This document shows positions 62,937 to 64,000 of a stretch of 64,000 bases of DNA, one piece after another. The notes under the pieces are model-generated. The model searched no databases. It saw nothing but the letters and a program-made list of their open reading frames with translations, and was not told the DNA's origin. The number at the start of each line of letters is the position of its first letter. Position 1 is the first letter of the stretch. Origin of the DNA: an uncultured Romboutsia sp. (lineage in GTDB: Bacteria; Bacillota; Clostridia; Peptostreptococcales; Peptostreptococcaceae). The DNA is taken from assembly GCA_937880075.1 (NCBI GenBank), contig CALFLM010000033.1, forward strand, positions 30,452 through 94,451, written 5' to 3'. Made by a program: the position numbers and the translations under genes.

Positions 62937-64000
62937 CTATTGTTCTACCGGTTTCCCTATATGTTTAACTAATAAAAATTTCTGATTTTCTTCACCGTGA
63001 TAATCAAACTGTATAAACGGTGCACCATCTGAAAATGATGCTCTTCTAAGATCAATTGTCTTTTTAGATTTAGCATTTTTTATTGTAACATTATATGCCA
63101 TAGAAGGTAAACCATTAAATCTTACTTCTTCTGAAGATTCTATATCAATTATCCATTGTTGACTTAAATCATTCATATCTCTTTCTTGAACTATATATGC
63201 TTCATTTGATAAAGATCCATCTCTAACACTTAGAAGTAAATTAGATTTATTGTTAATAATTTTGTAATTTCCATTATCCATTTTTTTAAATGACCAATAT
63301 GAATAATCCTCATAAGGTCCATAATATTGTCCATATTTATGCGTTAATTGTAATGCGTGTGAACCTCTATTAGAGTCTTGAACCCCTAATATTTTTCTTG
63401 AATGTTTTACTATCATCATATAACTTTCTTCTGGTAGATATTTAGGATCTATAACAGAGTATAATTTATCATTTTCTCTATCTATTATTGAGTTTGAGCC
63501 TAAATTTTTACCTGCTATAAAGTTATTTGGATTTAATGCTTGTTGATTATTTTGATATTTGATTAAATAAGTTTTTTCAAAATTATATATCATATTATCA
63601 AAATCTAACTCTACTGGATATCCAACACCATTACCATAAATATTTTGATGCATATTGCTTCTTGTAGACGTTAAATTTAAATAGTCATTCTCTTTATTAA
63701 AAATTATCTTATTACCTTTATTACCAGATGTTATCCACCCTATTTGTCTATCAGATACAGATAAAGAAGATGGTATTTTAATTTTAGAATACCCATTTAA
63801 ACATAATTCTCCACTATTTTCTGTTACTTTTATTCCGCCTTTATGGTTTAATACACTCTTTATAGTTAAATCCATTCCATACTTTATGTCTAACTTTGTA
63901 AATCCTACTAATTTGTCTACTGTATATTGTGGCTTTTCTACATAAATTGTACTTATACCTGTATGGTTTGCATCTTCTGATGTTTTTGCAAATCCTCCAT
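62937..64000 (-). CDS. Ricin-type beta-trefoil lectin protein (C-terminal part; 5' end outside window)
   Basis: The frame is open from the right edge (63998) to the stop at 62937, so at least 354 codons are present; the first in-window ATG (63875) is internal. Residues after about 150 form ricin-like repeats: SYMMIVKHSRKILGVQDSNR, YSYWSFKKMDNGNYKIINNK, SNLLLSVRDG, YIVQERDMNDLSQQWIID, and NQKFLLVKH at the end. The part before (GYSKIKIPSSLSVSDRQIGW, NDYLNLTSTRSN) is beta-rich and unassigned. It is probably the sugar-binding half of a larger secreted protein such as a toxin, hemagglutinin-like or glycosidase; the missing N-terminus decides. Confidence 0.8.
   Translation of the reverse strand, partial: GGFAKTSEDANHTGISTIYVEKPQYTVDKLVGFTKLDIKYGMDLTIKSVLNHKGGIKVTENSGELCLNGYSKIKIPSSLSVSDRQIGWITSGNKGNKIIFNKENDYLNLTSTRSNMHQNIYGNGVGYPVELDFDNMIYNFEKTYLIKYQNNQQALNPNNFIAGKNLGSNSIIDRENDKLYSVIDPKYLPEESYMMIVKHSRKILGVQDSNRGSHALQLTHKYGQYYGPYEDYSYWSFKKMDNGNYKIINNKSNLLLSVRDGSLSNEAYIVQERDMNDLSQQWIIDIESSEEVRFNGLPSMAYNVTIKNAKSKKTIDLRRASFSDGAPFIQFDYHGEENQKFLLVKHIGKPVEQ

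Noticed and set aside
1..64000. tRNA or rRNA genes, CRISPR arrays, intact insertion sequences or prophage
   Set aside because: I looked for CCA-ended clover-leaf sequences, rRNA landmarks, short regular repeats with unique spacers and phage structural genes; apart from tmRNA and the IS30 remnant I found none.

Overview
The window is very AT-rich and reads as one stretch of a Firmicutes (class Clostridia) chromosome. Spore-protein genes, a PdaB-like deacetylase, a fermentative arginine deiminase operon, rpoN beside cggR and Clostridia-type Shine-Dalgarno sites all fit a spore-forming anaerobe. Gene content and order (cggR-gapA-pgk-tpiA-gpmI-eno, then secG-rnr-smpB-ssrA, with rpoN next to cggR) resemble Peptostreptococcaceae (the Clostridioides/Paraclostridium/Romboutsia group). 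That placement is inference; no 16S gene is present. Most genes lie on the minus strand.

Layout from left to right. 1-8138: the 5' 2712 codons of a giant secreted protein built from about 11 repeats of a mucin/carbohydrate-binding module plus an Ig-like module; it runs off the left edge. 8.3-13.1 kb: a decaying surface-protein locus. It holds a secreted-protein remnant and a full-length M60 (enhancin-like) mucin-peptidase gene that has lost its ATG (ATA) and carries three in-frame stops, two of them inside a 219-bp tandem repeat. 13.5-14.0 kb: a small membrane protein and a possible micropeptide. 14.1-19.0 kb: the arginine deiminase operon arcA-arcB-arcC-arcD, with a MerR-methyltransferase fusion gene next to it. 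20.8-21.7 kb: a secreted amidase.

21.9-31.9 kb: an ECF-type vitamin transporter (S component, fused double ATPase, T component) encoded downstream of a membrane-anchored DUF4430 protein and a 1968-residue surface protein. The surface protein carries two alpha-barrel (prenyltransferase/transcobalamin-like) domains and a DUF4430 domain, the same two folds that make up vertebrate intrinsic factor and transcobalamin. I infer a Gram-positive surface corrinoid-capture and uptake system; it is the most interesting locus here.

32.3-45.7 kb: an IS30 remnant, tmRNA, smpB, rnr, secG, the glycolytic block with a recognisable CggR operator, and rpoN. 45.9-49.4 kb: hslO, a methyltransferase, an SASP-like gene, a DUF4397 protein and a VOC protein. 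50.0-54.3 kb: hpt, then a cysteine-desulfidase-like gene behind a textbook sigma-54 (-24/-12) promoter, with a sigma-54 activator carrying a cysteine-rich sensor beside it and an unlisted 46-residue membrane protein upstream. 54.3-62.5 kb: housekeeping and spore-related genes (methyltransferase, SSB-like protein, deacetylase, SASP, TSCPD, folC and others). 62.9-64.0 kb: the C-terminal part of a ricin-type lectin protein that runs off the right edge.

Two families of dispersed intergenic repeats are also visible. One is a 129-bp element with terminal inverted repeats (two near-identical copies plus degenerate ones). The other is a GC-richer element at 36.7, 45.7 and 49.8 kb, with a weak copy at 8.8 kb.
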